Shown piece after piece: positions 35,277-46,093 of a stretch of 64,000 nt of DNA. Position 1 is the first letter of the stretch, and the number at the start of each line of letters is the position of its first letter. The notes under the pieces are model-generated. The model was not told the DNA's origin. It searched no databases and was given only the letters and a program-made list of their open reading frames with translations. Source of the stretch: Ramlibacter sp. (lineage in GTDB: Bacteria; Pseudomonadota; Gammaproteobacteria; Burkholderiales; Burkholderiaceae_C); NCBI GenBank assembly GCA_030695945.1, contig JAUYOG010000049.1, positions 124,001 through 188,000 on the forward strand, written 5' to 3'. A program made the translations under genes and the position numbers.

Positions 35277-36273
35277 CGCGCTCGCCGCAGGGCCCGGCTT
35301 CAGGCCGATCACCGAAGACCGCATCTTCGTGCTGTGCCCCAACAACCTCGTGACGGGCGGCTCGGAGTTGCTGCACCAGTTAGTGGACGCACTGGTGAGC
35401 GAGGGCCGCCGTGCGTTCATCGCCTACACGCCTCTGGGCGCTGCCTGGGCCACGCCGGCCGAGTACCAGCGTTACAGATGCCCGGTAGCGTCGCAGGTGC
35501 CGGACGAGCCGGGCGCGGCGGTCGTCGTCCCCGAAGTCAGTACCTCCATGTTGTCCGGCTTTCGGCGCGCCCGCCACGTCATCTGGTGGCTTAGCGTGGA
35601 CAATTACCGGGGCGCCCTGGGCACGCCGGCCGGATGGAAATTCATGTTGCGTCGCGTGTTGTTCTCCGACATCCCCGCGCCCCGCGCTGCGGCGCACCTG
35701 TTCCAGTCGGCGTATGCGCGCGAGTATGTGCAGCGACGGTTCAAGGTGGGCGGGGCGATGCTCTCCGATTACCTTGCCCCGGAATACTTCTCGGCGCCGC
35801 GGGCCGGCAGCAGGCGCAACGCGGTCGCATTCAACCCGAAGAAGGGGTATGGCTACACGGCGCGGCTGATCCAGGCCTGCCCGGACATCGAGTTCGTCCG
35901 GCTCGAAGGCATGACGCGGCAGCAGCTGCGGGACGCGCTGGACAGTTGCAGCGTGTACATCGATTTCGGTGTGCACCCGGGCAAGGACCGCATTCCGCGG
36001 GAAGCCGCCGTCCGCGGTGCCGTCGTGATCGTCGCCAGGAGCGGCGCCGCCAAGTCCCCGGAGGACGTCCGCCTCGAGGACTGCTACAAGTTCGCGCCCT
36101 CCAGTTCTTCCCTTGCCGCGGTGGCTCGGCTGATCCGGGACGTGTTCGAGAATTACGGCCGCCATCACGAGGCGCAGGCGGCGTACCGTCGCGCCATTGC
36201 CGGCGAAGCCGAGCTCTTTCGCCGCCAGGTGCGTCACGTGTTCGGCGTGCGTTCCGTCGCCGTGGATCGCTGA
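35260..36273 (+). CDS. Putative glycosyltransferase (family unclear)
   Basis: A 337-residue cytosolic protein. ITEDRIFVLCPNNLVTGGSELLHQLVDAL resembles the first Rossmann segment of GT-B enzymes ('GG-E-L'), and CSVYIDFGVHPGKDRIPREAAVRGAVVIV resembles their C-terminal sugar-nucleotide segment (EAxxxGxxxI). The core lacks familiar GT4 signatures, so the call rests on these two segments and on the position between glf and a GT2 gene. Galactofuranosyl transfer is possible but unproven. Confidence 0.6.
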   Translation: MQGLADALAAGPGFRPITEDRIFVLCPNNLVTGGSELLHQLVDALVSEGRRAFIAYTPLGAAWATPAEYQRYRCPVASQVPDEPGAAVVVPEVSTSMLSGFRRARHVIWWLSVDNYRGALGTPAGWKFMLRRVLFSDIPAPRAAAHLFQSAYAREYVQRRFKVGGAMLSDYLAPEYFSAPRAGSRRNAVAFNPKKGYGYTARLIQACPDIEFVRLEGMTRQQLRDALDSCSVYIDFGVHPGKDRIPREAAVRGAVVIVARSGAAKSPEDVRLEDCYKFAPSSSSLAAVARLIRDVFENYGRHHEAQAAYRRAIAGEAELFRRQVRHVFGVRSVAVDR

Positions 36274-37190
36274 TGGTGACGCACGACGGGCCCCAAGGCA
36301 AGGTGGGCGGGCGGACCGCGAGGGTGCTGGCGGCTGTCATCACCTACAACCCGGAGGGCACCCTGCCTGCGCACCTGCAAGCCTTGCGATCGCAGTGCGA
36401 CACGCTCGTGGTCATCGACAACGGATCATCCAACCTCGACTTCGTACGCGAAGCGAGCGCCGCGACGGGGAGCCGTCTGGCATGCAATGGCGCCAATCTC
36501 GGCGTTGCCGCGGCCTTGACCCAGGCCGCCAGCATGGCGGTGGAACAGGGAGCCGAGTGGCTGGCCACCTTCGACCAAGACAGCCTGTGCCCTCTCAGCG
36601 CGTTCACCGGCCTGCTCGACGTCTACGATCGGCATCCCGAGCGGGAGCGGATCGGCGTGCTGGCGCTTTCACACTGCGACCGCGCCACCGGCCGCGATTA
36701 CCACCATCCCCTGGACATCCTCGCCGACGGAGGTGAGTGGCGCACTCTGCGCAGCACGATCACTTCCGGCAGCCTGGTCCGCGTCAGCCTGTTCCCGCAA
36801 ATCGGGTTCTTCGACGACACACTCTTCATCGACGCCGTTGATCATGAGTTCTGCCTGCGGGCGCGCAAGCAAGGGTGGCTCGTGGTGGAGAGCAGGCGGC
36901 ATGTCCTGGAGCATTCCATCGGCAACGCGACCGAACACCGGCTGCTGGGCCGGCGGATCGTCTGCACACACCATTCGCCGCAGCGGCGCTACTACATGAC
37001 GCGCAACCAGCTGGAAGTGTGCGCGCGCAACGTGCTGGTCGATCCCGCCTGGGCGGCCAAGGGCATTCTCCAGTTCGTCGCCGGCAGCCTCGCGGCCCTG
37101 CTCTATGAAACCGACAAGCGGGCCAAGCTGGGCGCCATGCTGCAAGGTATGTGGCACTTCGCCCGGCGCCGTTTCGGCCCCAGGCCCTGA
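36273..37190 (+). CDS. Family 2 glycosyltransferase (rhamnosyltransferase-like)
   Basis: A 305-residue GT-A enzyme: VLAAVITYNPEGTLPAHLQAL, LVVIDNGSSN, GVAAALTQAASMAVEQGAEW and WLATFDQDSL (QD variant of DXD), with FIDAVDHEFCLRARKQGW as the catalytic/acceptor part. This pattern matches rhamnosyltransferases of O-antigen clusters (RfbF type). Start overlaps the previous stop by one base (TGATG). Stop abuts the convergent GT2 gene's stop (TGATCA). Confidence 0.88.
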   Translation: MVTHDGPQGKVGGRTARVLAAVITYNPEGTLPAHLQALRSQCDTLVVIDNGSSNLDFVREASAATGSRLACNGANLGVAAALTQAASMAVEQGAEWLATFDQDSLCPLSAFTGLLDVYDRHPERERIGVLALSHCDRATGRDYHHPLDILADGGEWRTLRSTITSGSLVRVSLFPQIGFFDDTLFIDAVDHEFCLRARKQGWLVVESRRHVLEHSIGNATEHRLLGRRIVCTHHSPQRRYYMTRNQLEVCARNVLVDPAWAAKGILQFVAGSLAALLYETDKRAKLGAMLQGMWHFARRRFGPRP

Positions 37191-38189
37191 TCACTCCCGG
37201 GCGGGTAGCAGCCCGCGCCCCAGCGCGAGCTCGGCCAGCACCAGGACGCGCAGCAGGACGTCGTCCACGAACGCCTGCCGATAGCGTGTGGGCTGGAGGA
37301 CCAGCCTCGCGACCGCTGCGGCGCTGCGCGGATCGAACACGCGGTCCAGGAGCCGCCGCTGCTCGGGCGCCAGTTTGTCGGCATGCACCGAGCGGAAGTT
37401 CTCGATCTGGCTGAACATGATGTGGACCCAGCTCTTGCGGCGGATGAACTGCAGGTTCACGAGATAGCGCCGCACGCCCGAGCCCCGGCCCACGACATTG
37501 CCCCCGTGCTGGCGGTACAGCACCGTGGGGACGGGATCGGCGATGACGGTGCCGAACGCGGAAATCACCAGGTACATCCACCAGTCGTGGAAGTGGATGG
37601 CGGCTGGATCACCCAGCCGGAGAACGAGGCCGAGCGCCGCGCGGTTCAGGGCAACGGTGCATCCGGTCACGATGTTCTCGGCCAGCGCGTTGGCGAACGA
37701 CGGCCCGCGCGGCCATGGCGACGAGATGCCGAGCGGCCGCAGTGCCTCGTCGACCAGTTCCAGCCGGGAACAGTAAAGCGTCGGGCCCTCGCGGCCGCAC
37801 ATCTGCTGGGCCGCCCGGTCGATCCTGCCGGGCAGCCAGACATCGTCCTGGTCCGAGAGCATCACCAGATCGGCCTCGGCCGGCAGCATTTCGAGCAATG
37901 CGAAAAAGCTGCGCGCAAAGCCGATGTTCGTTCCCCGCACGAGCGAGATGCGCGGATCGGCGATCGACTCGATCCGCTCCGTCGTCCGGTCCGTCGAACC
38001 GTCGTCGCGCACGAAGAGGCGGCCGTCGGGCGGCAGCTGGCCGAGGATGGAATGCACCTGCTCGGCGACGAAGCGCTCGCCCTGGTAGGTGGACATCGCC
38101 ACGACGACGCGCGCGGGCCTGTCCCCGGAGAAATCCGGAGGGCGAAGGCCGGTGTCCCGGACGGTTTGCGGTACGCTATCTTGATGCAC
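37191..38189 (-). CDS. Family 2 glycosyltransferase
   Basis: A 332-residue GT-A enzyme on the opposite strand of the glycan block. RVVVAMSTYQGERFVAEQVHSIL, LFVRDDGSTDRT and LVMLSDQDDVWLPGRI (DQDD) are the standard GT2 landmarks, typical of WcaA/RfbN-like transferases, and FHDWWMYLVISAFG follows. GTG start at 38189, with MSTYQGER possible as a later core start. Divergent from the ligase gene with only 44 bp between their GTG starts. Confidence 0.88.
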   Translation of the reverse strand: MHQDSVPQTVRDTGLRPPDFSGDRPARVVVAMSTYQGERFVAEQVHSILGQLPPDGRLFVRDDGSTDRTTERIESIADPRISLVRGTNIGFARSFFALLEMLPAEADLVMLSDQDDVWLPGRIDRAAQQMCGREGPTLYCSRLELVDEALRPLGISSPWPRGPSFANALAENIVTGCTVALNRAALGLVLRLGDPAAIHFHDWWMYLVISAFGTVIADPVPTVLYRQHGGNVVGRGSGVRRYLVNLQFIRRKSWVHIMFSQIENFRSVHADKLAPEQRRLLDRVFDPRSAAAVARLVLQPTRYRQAFVDDVLLRVLVLAELALGRGLLPARE

Positions 38190-38233
38190 GAGTATGTTGA
38201 TTATGTTGGAGACGCCGCGAGCGGTCCCGCGAC

Positions 38234-39901
38234 GTGAACGCCGAGTTCCCGTGGGCCGGGCGGCACATCCCGTGGCTGGCCTGCTTCGCCGCCCTGCTCC
38301 TGCCCTGGGTCAATCCCTTCTCCGCCGGTCCCTCGTCGTCGGTGCAGCCCTGGCTGGTGAGCGCGCTGTGCGTGGCCGTCGCATTCGCCATCCAGCCGCC
38401 GGGGCGGCTCGCCCCGCCGATGGTGCTGGCGCTGGCGGGACTCGCCGCATGGGCGTCGGCGCGCAGCGGCCTCACGCCGGAAACCGTGGCATTGGCCGTC
38501 GCCTGCCTCCTGATTCTCATGGCCGCCGGAACCGCCGCCGGCGGGGCGCACCGCCCCGAATTCATTGACGCGGTGGCGCTGGCCTGGCTGCTGGCCGCGG
38601 CCCTGAGCACGGCGATCGCGCTGTGCCAGTACTTCGGTGTGGCCGAGGCCCTGGCCCCCTGGGTCAACGCGTCCGCCACCGGCGAGGCCTTCGCGAACCT
38701 GCGCCAGCGCAATCAGTTCGCCTCCCTTACCGCGATCGGCATGGCCTCGCTGTTCTGGCTCTTTCCCGGCAAGCTGGGGCGCTGGACGGCGCTGGCCGCG
38801 ATCGCCTGGCTGGCCGTGGGCAACGCGTCCACCACGTCGCGCACGGGCCTGACGCAGATGATCCTTTTGGGAGCGTTGGCGTGCCTGTGGCCGGGCGCGC
38901 GCCGCCAGCGCGCGCTGTTGTGGCTAGGCGGGTTGGCGGCCTACGCCTTGGCCGCGCTGGCGCTGCCCTGGCTGCTGGAACTCCTGACGGGCGAGCCCGG
39001 CAACCGCCTGTGGGAGCGCGTGGCGTCGGTCGAGACCTGCAGCAGCCGCACCGTGCTGTGGTCGAACGTGCTTCACCTGGTCGGCCAGCGGCCCTGGGCC
39101 GGCTGGGGCTGGGGCGAGCTCGATTACGCCCATTTCGCCACGCTCTACGAAGGCGCCCGCTTTTGCGACATTCTCGACAACGCGCACAACCTGCCCTTGC
39201 ACCTGGCCGTGGAGCTGGGCATCCCAGCCGCCGTGCTGCTGTGCGGCGGCCTGGTGTGGGCTGCCGTGCGTGCGCGCCCCTGGTCCGAGGCGCAGCCCGC
39301 GCGCCAGATGGCCTGGGCGGTGCTGGCGGTGATCGGCGTCCACAGCCTGCTTGAATACCCGCTGTGGTATGGGCCCTTCCAGATCGCGTTCGGCCTGGGC
39401 CTGGGGCTGCTGTGGCCGGTGGCGGCGCAAGCAAGCCAGGCCGCGACGGGCGCCGAGCCGTCCCGGCCCCGCCTGGCGAGCGCGGCGGCGGCTGCCTGTG
39501 TGGCCGCCGCCTGCGCCTACGCAGCCTGGGATTACCGCCGCGTGAGCCAGATCTACCTCCCGCCCGAAGCGCGCACGCCTGCGATGCGCGACGATCCCCT
39601 GCCCGAAATCCGCCGCTCGTGGCTGTTCGGGAACCAGGCGCGCTTCGCCGAGCTGACGATCACCCCGCTGACCCGCGAGAACGCGGCCTGGACGTTCGAC
39701 AACGCCCGCGAATTGCTGCACTACTCGCCCGAGCCGCGGGTGATCGAAAAACTGATCGAGAGCGCCACGGTGCTGGGGCGGGAGCACGAGATGCTGCTGG
39801 ACCTGGCGCGCTTTCGCGCGGCCTTCCCGGAGGCTTACTCGAAATGGTCGAAAGCGCGAACCGGTGGGGACGCGGCCCAGCCGGATCAGCCGGCGACGTA
39901 G
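38234..39901 (+). CDS. PglL/Wzy-type O-oligosaccharyltransferase (ligase)
   Basis: A 555-residue protein with about 11 helices and a large periplasmic loop. [60 protein letters not shown] (conserved AHN) and [22 protein letters not shown] are the pattern of PglL/O-antigen ligase proteins carrying PglL_A and Wzy_C2 domains. These move preassembled glycan from undecaprenyl pyrophosphate to pilin Ser/Thr. The pilin (29110) and a TfpX/TfpZ protein (40446) nearby support pilin as the target. GTG start at 38234. Last 16 bp overlap moaC. Confidence 0.85.
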   Translation: MNAEFPWAGRHIPWLACFAALLLPWVNPFSAGPSSSVQPWLVSALCVAVAFAIQPPGRLAPPMVLALAGLAAWASARSGLTPETVALAVACLLILMAAGTAAGGAHRPEFIDAVALAWLLAAALSTAIALCQYFGVAEALAPWVNASATGEAFANLRQRNQFASLTAIGMASLFWLFPGKLGRWTALAAIAWLAVGNASTTSRTGLTQMILLGALACLWPGARRQRALLWLGGLAAYALAALALPWLLELLTGEPGNRLWERVASVETCSSRTVLWSNVLHLVGQRPWAGWGWGELDYAHFATLYEGARFCDILDNAHNLPLHLAVELGIPAAVLLCGGLVWAAVRARPWSEAQPARQMAWAVLAVIGVHSLLEYPLWYGPFQIAFGLGLGLLWPVAAQASQAATGAEPSRPRLASAAAAACVAAACAYAAWDYRRVSQIYLPPEARTPAMRDDPLPEIRRSWLFGNQARFAELTITPLTRENAAWTFDNARELLHYSPEPRVIEKLIESATVLGREHEMLLDLARFRAAFPEAYSKWSKARTGGDAAQPDQPAT

Positions 39902-40374
39902 TGCCCCGACTTGCCGCCCTGCTTTTCCAGCAGGCGCACACCGGTGATCGTCATGCCGCGGTCCACGGCCTTGCACATGTCGTAGATGGTGAGCAGGGCG
40001 ACCTGCACGGCGGTGAGGGCCTCCATCTCGACGCCGGTCGGCCCCACGGTTTCGGCGGTGGCCGTGCACGCGATTGCGCCCTGGCCGTCCGCGCCGGGCC
40101 GCTCCACCAGGAAATCGATCGCCACGCGCGTGAGCGCCAGTGGATGGCACAACGGGATGAGCTCGCTGGTTTTCTTGGCGGCCTGGATCCCGGCGATGCG
40201 CGCGATGCCCAACACGTCGCCCTTCCTGGCCGTGCCGGCTTCTATGATGGCGAGCGTGGCGGGCAACATCTCGATGCGCCCGCCGGCCACGGCGACGCGG
40301 CGAGTGGCGGGCTTCTCGCCCACATCCACCATGTGGGCCTGGCCTTGTGCGTCGAAATGCGTCAACGAGCTCAT
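39886..40374 (-). CDS. moaC: Cyclic pyranopterin monophosphate synthase
   Basis: A 162-residue enzyme that completes the first step of molybdenum-cofactor synthesis after MoaA. Family hallmarks: [40 protein letters not shown] and [25 protein letters not shown]. Length normal. It is single here, without other moa genes, and lies in the opposite direction between the ligase and the pilin accessory gene. Confidence 0.97.
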   Translation of the reverse strand: MSSLTHFDAQGQAHMVDVGEKPATRRVAVAGGRIEMLPATLAIIEAGTARKGDVLGIARIAGIQAAKKTSELIPLCHPLALTRVAIDFLVERPGADGQGAIACTATAETVGPTGVEMEALTAVQVALLTIYDMCKAVDRGMTITGVRLLEKQGGKSGHYVAG

Positions 40375-40445
40375 GATGTCCTTGCCTGTGCGCGCGTAAC
40401 AAAACGATTTACGCCCGATTCACGTTTCTCCATCATCATACGCAC

Positions 40446-41204
40446 ATGACCCTCTGGAAAGATCGGCTGCGGGCCTCGGGCGTGCACCTGGGCGCCAGCG
40501 TCGTGGTCGCCGGCCTGGCGGCCCTGCTGGTGTTCGGCCTCTGGTATCCCTACCCGTACCGGGAGATTTCCGGCGGGCGCGACCTGTTTCTGCTGGTGGT
40601 CGCCGTCGACGTGGTCATCGGCCCCTTGATCACGCTCATGGTGTTCGACCGCCGCAAGCCCTGGGGCGAATTGCGCCGCGACCTCGCGGTCGTCGCGACG
40701 CTCCAGATGGCGGCGCTCGGTTACGGGACATGGACAGTTGCAGTGGCTCGGCCGGTGCACCTCGTTTTCGAGCTCGACCGGTTTCGCGTCGTCCATGGCG
40801 TGGACGTGCCGGAAGAACTGCTGGGGCGCGAGCCGCCCACCGTGCAGGCCCTGCCCTGGACTGGCCCGACGCTGATTGCAGTCCGGCCATTTCGCGATGC
40901 GGCCGAAAATCTCGAGGTGACGACGGCGGCGCTCGGTGGCGTCCACATCGGCGCGCGGCCGGACCTCTGGCAGGCGTACGATGCAGCGAAACCGCGCGTG
41001 CTGCAGGCAGCGCGGCCGGTCAGCGAACTCAGGAAGCGCTTCGGCGTCCACGCGCCGGCCATCGATGCCGTGCTGAAATCTTCGCAGCGCACGCCCGATT
41101 CGGTGGCTTACCTGCCGGTGGTGGGCCGCAGGTCCTTCTGGACCGCTTTTGTCGATCCGGTGTCCGCCGACGTCATTGCCTTCCTTCCATTGGATTCATT
41201 TTGA
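40446..41204 (+). CDS. TfpX/TfpZ-family type IV pilin accessory protein
   Basis: A 252-residue protein. The N-terminus has helices (VVVAGLAALLVFGLWYPYPYREISGGRDLFLLVVAVDVVIGPLIT and LQMAALGYGTWTVAVARP) followed by a soluble region with VYEL-like strands (VFELDRFRVVHGVDVPEEL) and SVAYLPVVGRRSFWTAFVDP. This is the pattern of TfpX/TfpZ, proteins specific to certain pilin alleles that aid pilin assembly. It supports the link between this block and the pilin at 29110. Its stop overlaps the next gene's TTG (TTGA). Confidence 0.88.
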   Translation: MTLWKDRLRASGVHLGASVVVAGLAALLVFGLWYPYPYREISGGRDLFLLVVAVDVVIGPLITLMVFDRRKPWGELRRDLAVVATLQMAALGYGTWTVAVARPVHLVFELDRFRVVHGVDVPEELLGREPPTVQALPWTGPTLIAVRPFRDAAENLEVTTAALGGVHIGARPDLWQAYDAAKPRVLQAARPVSELRKRFGVHAPAIDAVLKSSQRTPDSVAYLPVVGRRSFWTAFVDPVSADVIAFLPLDSF

Positions 41205-42724
41205 ATAAAGATCGCTTCACTTCCGCTCGCGGTGGACCGTGGCCTTGGCGACGCTTCGTTTGCGCGGTGACGGCTGCCTGCGTCCTGGCGGCGCCCGCGG
41301 GCGCCCAGCTGCCCACGCTGGGCGACGGCAGCGACATGAACGTGGCCACCGAGCGCAAACTGGGCGAGCGCGTCGCGCGCGAGCTGTACCGCGACCCCGA
41401 CTACATCGACGACCCGGTGCTCGACGAGTATGTTCTCGAGATCTGGACGCGCCTGCTCGCCGCGGCGCGCACTCGCGGCGAGCTCACGGCCGAGCTCGAC
41501 GGCAGCTTCGCCTGGCAGGTGCTGCTCGGCAAGGATCGCGTGATCAACGCCTTCGCCGTACCGGGCGGCTGGATGGGGGTCCAGCTGGGGCTGATCAACG
41601 TCACCGCCACGCGCGACGAGCTCGCTGCGGTGCTGGCTCACGAGCTCAGCCATGTCACCCAACGCCACCATTCGCGCCTGATGACGCAGCAGAACCAGCA
41701 GGCTCCCTGGCTCATCGGCGCGATGATCCTGGCCGCCCTGGCGGCCAGCAAGAATCCGGAGGCGGCGAACGCGATGGTGGCGGGCGGGCAGGCGATGGCG
41801 ATGCAGAACCAGCTGAACTTTTCGCGCGACATGGAGCGCGAAGCCGACCGCGTGGGCTTCGGCGTGATGACCCAGGCCGGGTTCGCGCCCCAGGGCTTCG
41901 TCGCCATGTTCGAGAAACTGCAGCAGGCCGCCCGGCTGAACGACAACGGCAACTTCCCCTACCTGCGCACCCACCCGATGACCACCGAACGCATCGCCGA
42001 GGGCCAGTCGCGCCAGCAGCTCGCCGAGCGGGCGGCCGCGGCGCCGGGGCCGGACCTCGTTCACGCCATGATGGTGGGCCGCTCGCGGGTGCTCTCCAAT
42101 CCCGGAGTGGACAACCTGCGGGCCTACGCAGGGGAGGCGGATGGCGCCGCGGGTGCCGACCGCGCGCGGCAGGCCGGGCTGCTCTATGCGGGCGCGCTGG
42201 CCGGCACGAGGCTGCGCGAGCCGGCGACCGCCTCCCGGCTGGTCGCCAAACTCGTGGCAATCACTTCGGGCGACGCGCGCGCGTCCCGGCTCGCCAGCTT
42301 GCTGGCCGCCGAAGTGGCGCTCTCGGGAGGCGACGCGGCACGCGCCGCCTCGCTGGTGGATGCCGCGGCCGCCGGGCGGCCGGAAGTGATGCTGTCCTCG
42401 CAGGCGCGCTTGCGCAGCGGGCGCGCCGGCGATGCGGCACAGCGCTTGCAGACGTGGGTGGCGCTGCACCCGCGCGACGCCGAGGCCTGGCAGCTGCTGG
42501 CCTCGGCCTATACGGCACAGAATCAGGGGCTTCGGGCGATCCGGGCGGAAGCGGAGTCGCATGTCGCCCGGCTCGACTACCAGGCGGCGATCGACCGGTT
42601 CAAGGCGGCGCAGGACCTCGCGCGCAAGTCGGGCGCCGCCGGCGACCACATCGAGGCATCGATCATCGACACCCGCGCGCGGCAGGTGGCGCTACTTCTT
42701 CGCGAACAGGCTCTCGAGCGCTGA
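41201..42724 (+). CDS. M48-family metalloprotease with TPR tail (BepA-like)
   Basis: A 507-residue exported zinc protease. Signal peptide ~1-35 (RRFVCAVTAACVLAAPAGAQ, cleavage after AGA). Zinc site HELSH (147-151) with third ligand in MEREADRVGF (Glu214). HPMTTERIAE closes the peptidase part; the C-terminal ~200 residues are TPR-like. E. coli BepA (YfgC) cleans up stalled outer-membrane proteins, and this has the same order. TTG at 41201 overlaps the previous stop, suggesting coupling. 3' end overlaps the convergent small membrane gene by 33 bp. Confidence 0.9.
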   Translation: MNKDRFTSARGGPWPWRRFVCAVTAACVLAAPAGAQLPTLGDGSDMNVATERKLGERVARELYRDPDYIDDPVLDEYVLEIWTRLLAAARTRGELTAELDGSFAWQVLLGKDRVINAFAVPGGWMGVQLGLINVTATRDELAAVLAHELSHVTQRHHSRLMTQQNQQAPWLIGAMILAALAASKNPEAANAMVAGGQAMAMQNQLNFSRDMEREADRVGFGVMTQAGFAPQGFVAMFEKLQQAARLNDNGNFPYLRTHPMTTERIAEGQSRQQLAERAAAAPGPDLVHAMMVGRSRVLSNPGVDNLRAYAGEADGAAGADRARQAGLLYAGALAGTRLREPATASRLVAKLVAITSGDARASRLASLLAAEVALSGGDAARAASLVDAAAAGRPEVMLSSQARLRSGRAGDAAQRLQTWVALHPRDAEAWQLLASAYTAQNQGLRAIRAEAESHVARLDYQAAIDRFKAAQDLARKSGAAGDHIEASIIDTRARQVALLLREQALER

Positions 42725-43048
42725 TTCGATCACCACGCCCAGCACGGTGTAGATCAGCGAGCCGACCAGCGCCGCGACAAACCCCTGGACGTGGAACCCG
42801 TCGAGCACGCCCGCCGCGGCCCAGAACATCAGCGCGTTGATGACGAACAGGAAAAGGCCGAGCGTGACCACGGTGACGGGCAGCGTCAGCACGACCAGGA
42901 TCGGGCGAACGATCGCATTGAGCAGTCCGATCACCAGGGCGGCGATCATCGCCGCCCCGAAGGTCCTGACCTCGACACCGCTGTAGATGTAGGCGACCAA
43001 CAGCAGCGCCGCGGCGCTGAGCAGCCATTTGGCAAGAAGCTTCAACAT
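42692..43048 (-). CDS. Phage-holin-family small membrane protein
   Basis: A 118-residue protein with about four helices (WLLSAAALLLVAYIYSGV, FGAAMIAALVIGLLNAIVRPILVVLTLPVTVVTLGLFLFVINALMFW). The NAIVRPIL-xxxxLPVTVxTLG-F pattern is the 'phage holin family 4 / YvlD' family, despite the name usually chromosomal membrane proteins of unknown role. The start is ambiguous: an ATG at 43063 precedes MLKLL at 43048, and no ribosome site decides. Terminal 33 bp overlap the protease gene. Confidence 0.82.
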   Translation of the reverse strand: MLKLLAKWLLSAAALLLVAYIYSGVEVRTFGAAMIAALVIGLLNAIVRPILVVLTLPVTVVTLGLFLFVINALMFWAAAGVLDGFHVQGFVAALVGSLIYTVLGVVIESALESLFAKK

Positions 43049-43128
43049 CGCGGCAGCATACACCGGGAGCGCACCAGGGCACCAGCGCCCCGGGGCGCTA
43101 TCATGCCCCTCCCCTTGACGCTCCTGCC

Positions 43129-43557
43129 ATGGCCGGAATCCACATCACCGACATCGAAGCCGCCATCAACTTCTGGCGTGAAAGTAAGCCCTCGCCCGAT
43201 GGGGTGACGCTGGCGCCCGAACTGAGGGCGCTGGCGGAGGTGTACGCGCTGATGGTCTTCCATCATGAGGACGAGGCCGCGGAGGAGGGCTTTCCGCCGG
43301 TCGCCCTGGCCGCCTGGAAAACCTGGTACGACACGACGCCGGATACGCCCTGCATCGCCATCTGTTCCACCAGCCAGGGCGACGCGCAGTGCAAGGGCTG
43401 CGGGCGCACGTTCGGCGAAGTGCAGCACTGGACCGAGATGACGCCGGCGGAAAAGCGCGCCACGTGGCGCCGCATCACCTTGCAGGGCGATGCATGGCGC
43501 TTCAACAAGTACGCCGAGCGCGCTGCCGAGGGACCGCCCCCGGTCCCTTCGACCTGA
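43129..43557 (+). CDS. DUF3717/DUF1289 protein
   Basis: A 142-residue cytosolic protein. N-terminal half (HITDIEAAINFWRESKPSP) is DUF3717-like; C-terminal half (TPCIAICSTSQGDAQCKGCGRTFGEVQHW and MTPAEKRATWRRI) is a DUF1289 cysteine-rich motif with four cysteines likely binding metal or an Fe-S cluster. The fusion is common in Burkholderiales (family knowledge). Function unknown. 10 bp upstream of the next gene. Confidence 0.85.
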   Translation: MAGIHITDIEAAINFWRESKPSPDGVTLAPELRALAEVYALMVFHHEDEAAEEGFPPVALAAWKTWYDTTPDTPCIAICSTSQGDAQCKGCGRTFGEVQHWTEMTPAEKRATWRRITLQGDAWRFNKYAERAAEGPPPVPST

Positions 43558-43567
43558 GGCCTGTGCG

Positions 43568-43870
43568 ATGCTGAGGCTGACCCGGGCGCCCAATATCGCG
43601 ATCGCGGCGTTCTGGGTCGACGCGCTGCGCCAGGCCGGCATCGAGGCATCGGTGCAACGCTATTACCTCGGTGCCGCGGCGGGCGAGCTGCCGCCCGACC
43701 AGTGCCTGCCCGAAGTGTGGCTGACGCATGACGACCAGGAGGTCGAGGCCCGGGCGTTCCTGCAGGGCCTGTTGCACGTGCCGCAGCGACGGTGGGTCTG
43801 CCTGTGCGGAGAGACGGTGGAGGGCGGCTTCGAGCAATGCTGGAACTGCGGCCGGCCCATGCCGGGCTGA
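43568..43870 (+). CDS. DUF2007-like small protein with Cys motif
   Basis: A 100-residue protein: MLRLTRAPNIAIAAFWVDALRQAGIEASVQRYY fits the DUF2007 'signal-transducing' fold, then EVWLTHDDQEVEARAFLQGLL and a C-terminal CLCGETVEGGFEQCWNCG, a CxC...CxxC zinc knuckle. Start ATG at 43568 chosen over an earlier in-frame codon because the domain begins there. Cytosolic, function unknown. Probably in one transcript with the gene before it. Confidence 0.75.
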   Translation: MLRLTRAPNIAIAAFWVDALRQAGIEASVQRYYLGAAAGELPPDQCLPEVWLTHDDQEVEARAFLQGLLHVPQRRWVCLCGETVEGGFEQCWNCGRPMPG

Positions 43871-43887
43871 GCGCGCGGCGCGCCGCA

Positions 43888-44448
43888 CTACTTCAGGCGC
43901 ACCGGTTCGATGTCCACGTTGTGGCGGCCGTCGCCCAGCATGAGCGCGCCTTCCTGGATCGTGGCCTGCAACTGCATGCTGCGCTGCGCGAGCGCGGCCA
44001 GCGACTGCGACGCCGCCGGCGGCACGCGCCAGACACTGAGGTTCTGCAGCCGTGCCACCTTGTTCTCGATGCCGCGCCACCAGATGTCGGCGGCATAAGA
44101 GAAGCAGTACACGCTGACCTTGTCGGCCTTGCCGCAGGCTTTGGACAAGGGCTTGTCCTCGGGCTGGCCGACCTCGACCCACAGCCGCGTGCGTCCGGTG
44201 AAGTCGCGCAGCGAAACGTCGGGGTCTTCGGGGTTGGACAACCCGGCGCCGAAGGCCAGGACTCCGTCGCCGTTGCATTCGCTTTGCAGGAGATGGGCGT
44301 TCAGCGCCAGCGCGACCAGGCGCACCATCATGCGCTCGTCGGTCTCGCTCGGGTGCCGCGCCAGCGTCAACTGGTGGTCGGCGTAGTAGGCGTGGTCGAT
44401 GTCGGCGATCGCGAGGTTCGCCTTGAAGATGGTGGACTTCAGAGCCAA
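43888..44448 (-). CDS. yaeQ: YaeQ family protein
   Basis: A 186-residue protein matching the YaeQ family throughout: MALKSTIFKANLAIADIDHAYYADHQLTLARHPSETDERMMVRL, LWVEVGQPEDKPLSKACGKADKVSVYCF and IWWRGIENKVARLQNL. The fold is PD-(D/E)XK nuclease-like, but the biochemical role is not established (a suppressor of rfaH in E. coli). Same strand as purB upstream; the 72 bp between them is a GC-rich repeat. Confidence 0.93.
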   Translation of the reverse strand: MALKSTIFKANLAIADIDHAYYADHQLTLARHPSETDERMMVRLVALALNAHLLQSECNGDGVLAFGAGLSNPEDPDVSLRDFTGRTRLWVEVGQPEDKPLSKACGKADKVSVYCFSYAADIWWRGIENKVARLQNLSVWRVPPAASQSLAALAQRSMQLQATIQEGALMLGDGRHNVDIEPVRLK

Positions 44449-44451
44449 CGG

Positions 44452-44517
44452 AACCGCCGACAGGCCGCCCTTAGGCGGTTCAGCCCCCTCGGGGGGCAGC
44501 GAAGCGTGGGGGTCATA
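44452..44517 (+). repeat. GC-rich Comamonadaceae-type intergenic repeat, copy 3
   Basis: Contains GCCCCCTCGGGGGGCAGCGA and a first hairpin AACCGCC...GGCGGTT at 44453-44480, then CGAAGCGTGGGGG at the right end. It occupies the purB-yaeQ gap. The GCCCCCTCGGGGGGC core is shared with copies 1 and 2; flanks differ at several bases. Confidence 0.75.
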
Positions 44518-44520
44518 TCT

Positions 44521-45999
<1,479 letters not shown>

Positions 46000-46093
46000 T
46001 TACGAGGCTGTCCGCGCGGCGTGCAGGGGGTTTCACGGGCGCTGGCTAAAATGAATGGACCGCGATAACTCGAACATCCCCAAGAGAGCATTC

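Noticed and set aside
39886..40374. moaC as part of the glycan island function
   Set aside because: It is a complete housekeeping enzyme on the opposite strand; its position is probably incidental.
42692..43048. Prophage sign from the 'phage holin family' protein
   Set aside because: This family name covers chromosomal membrane proteins; no other phage gene is nearby.
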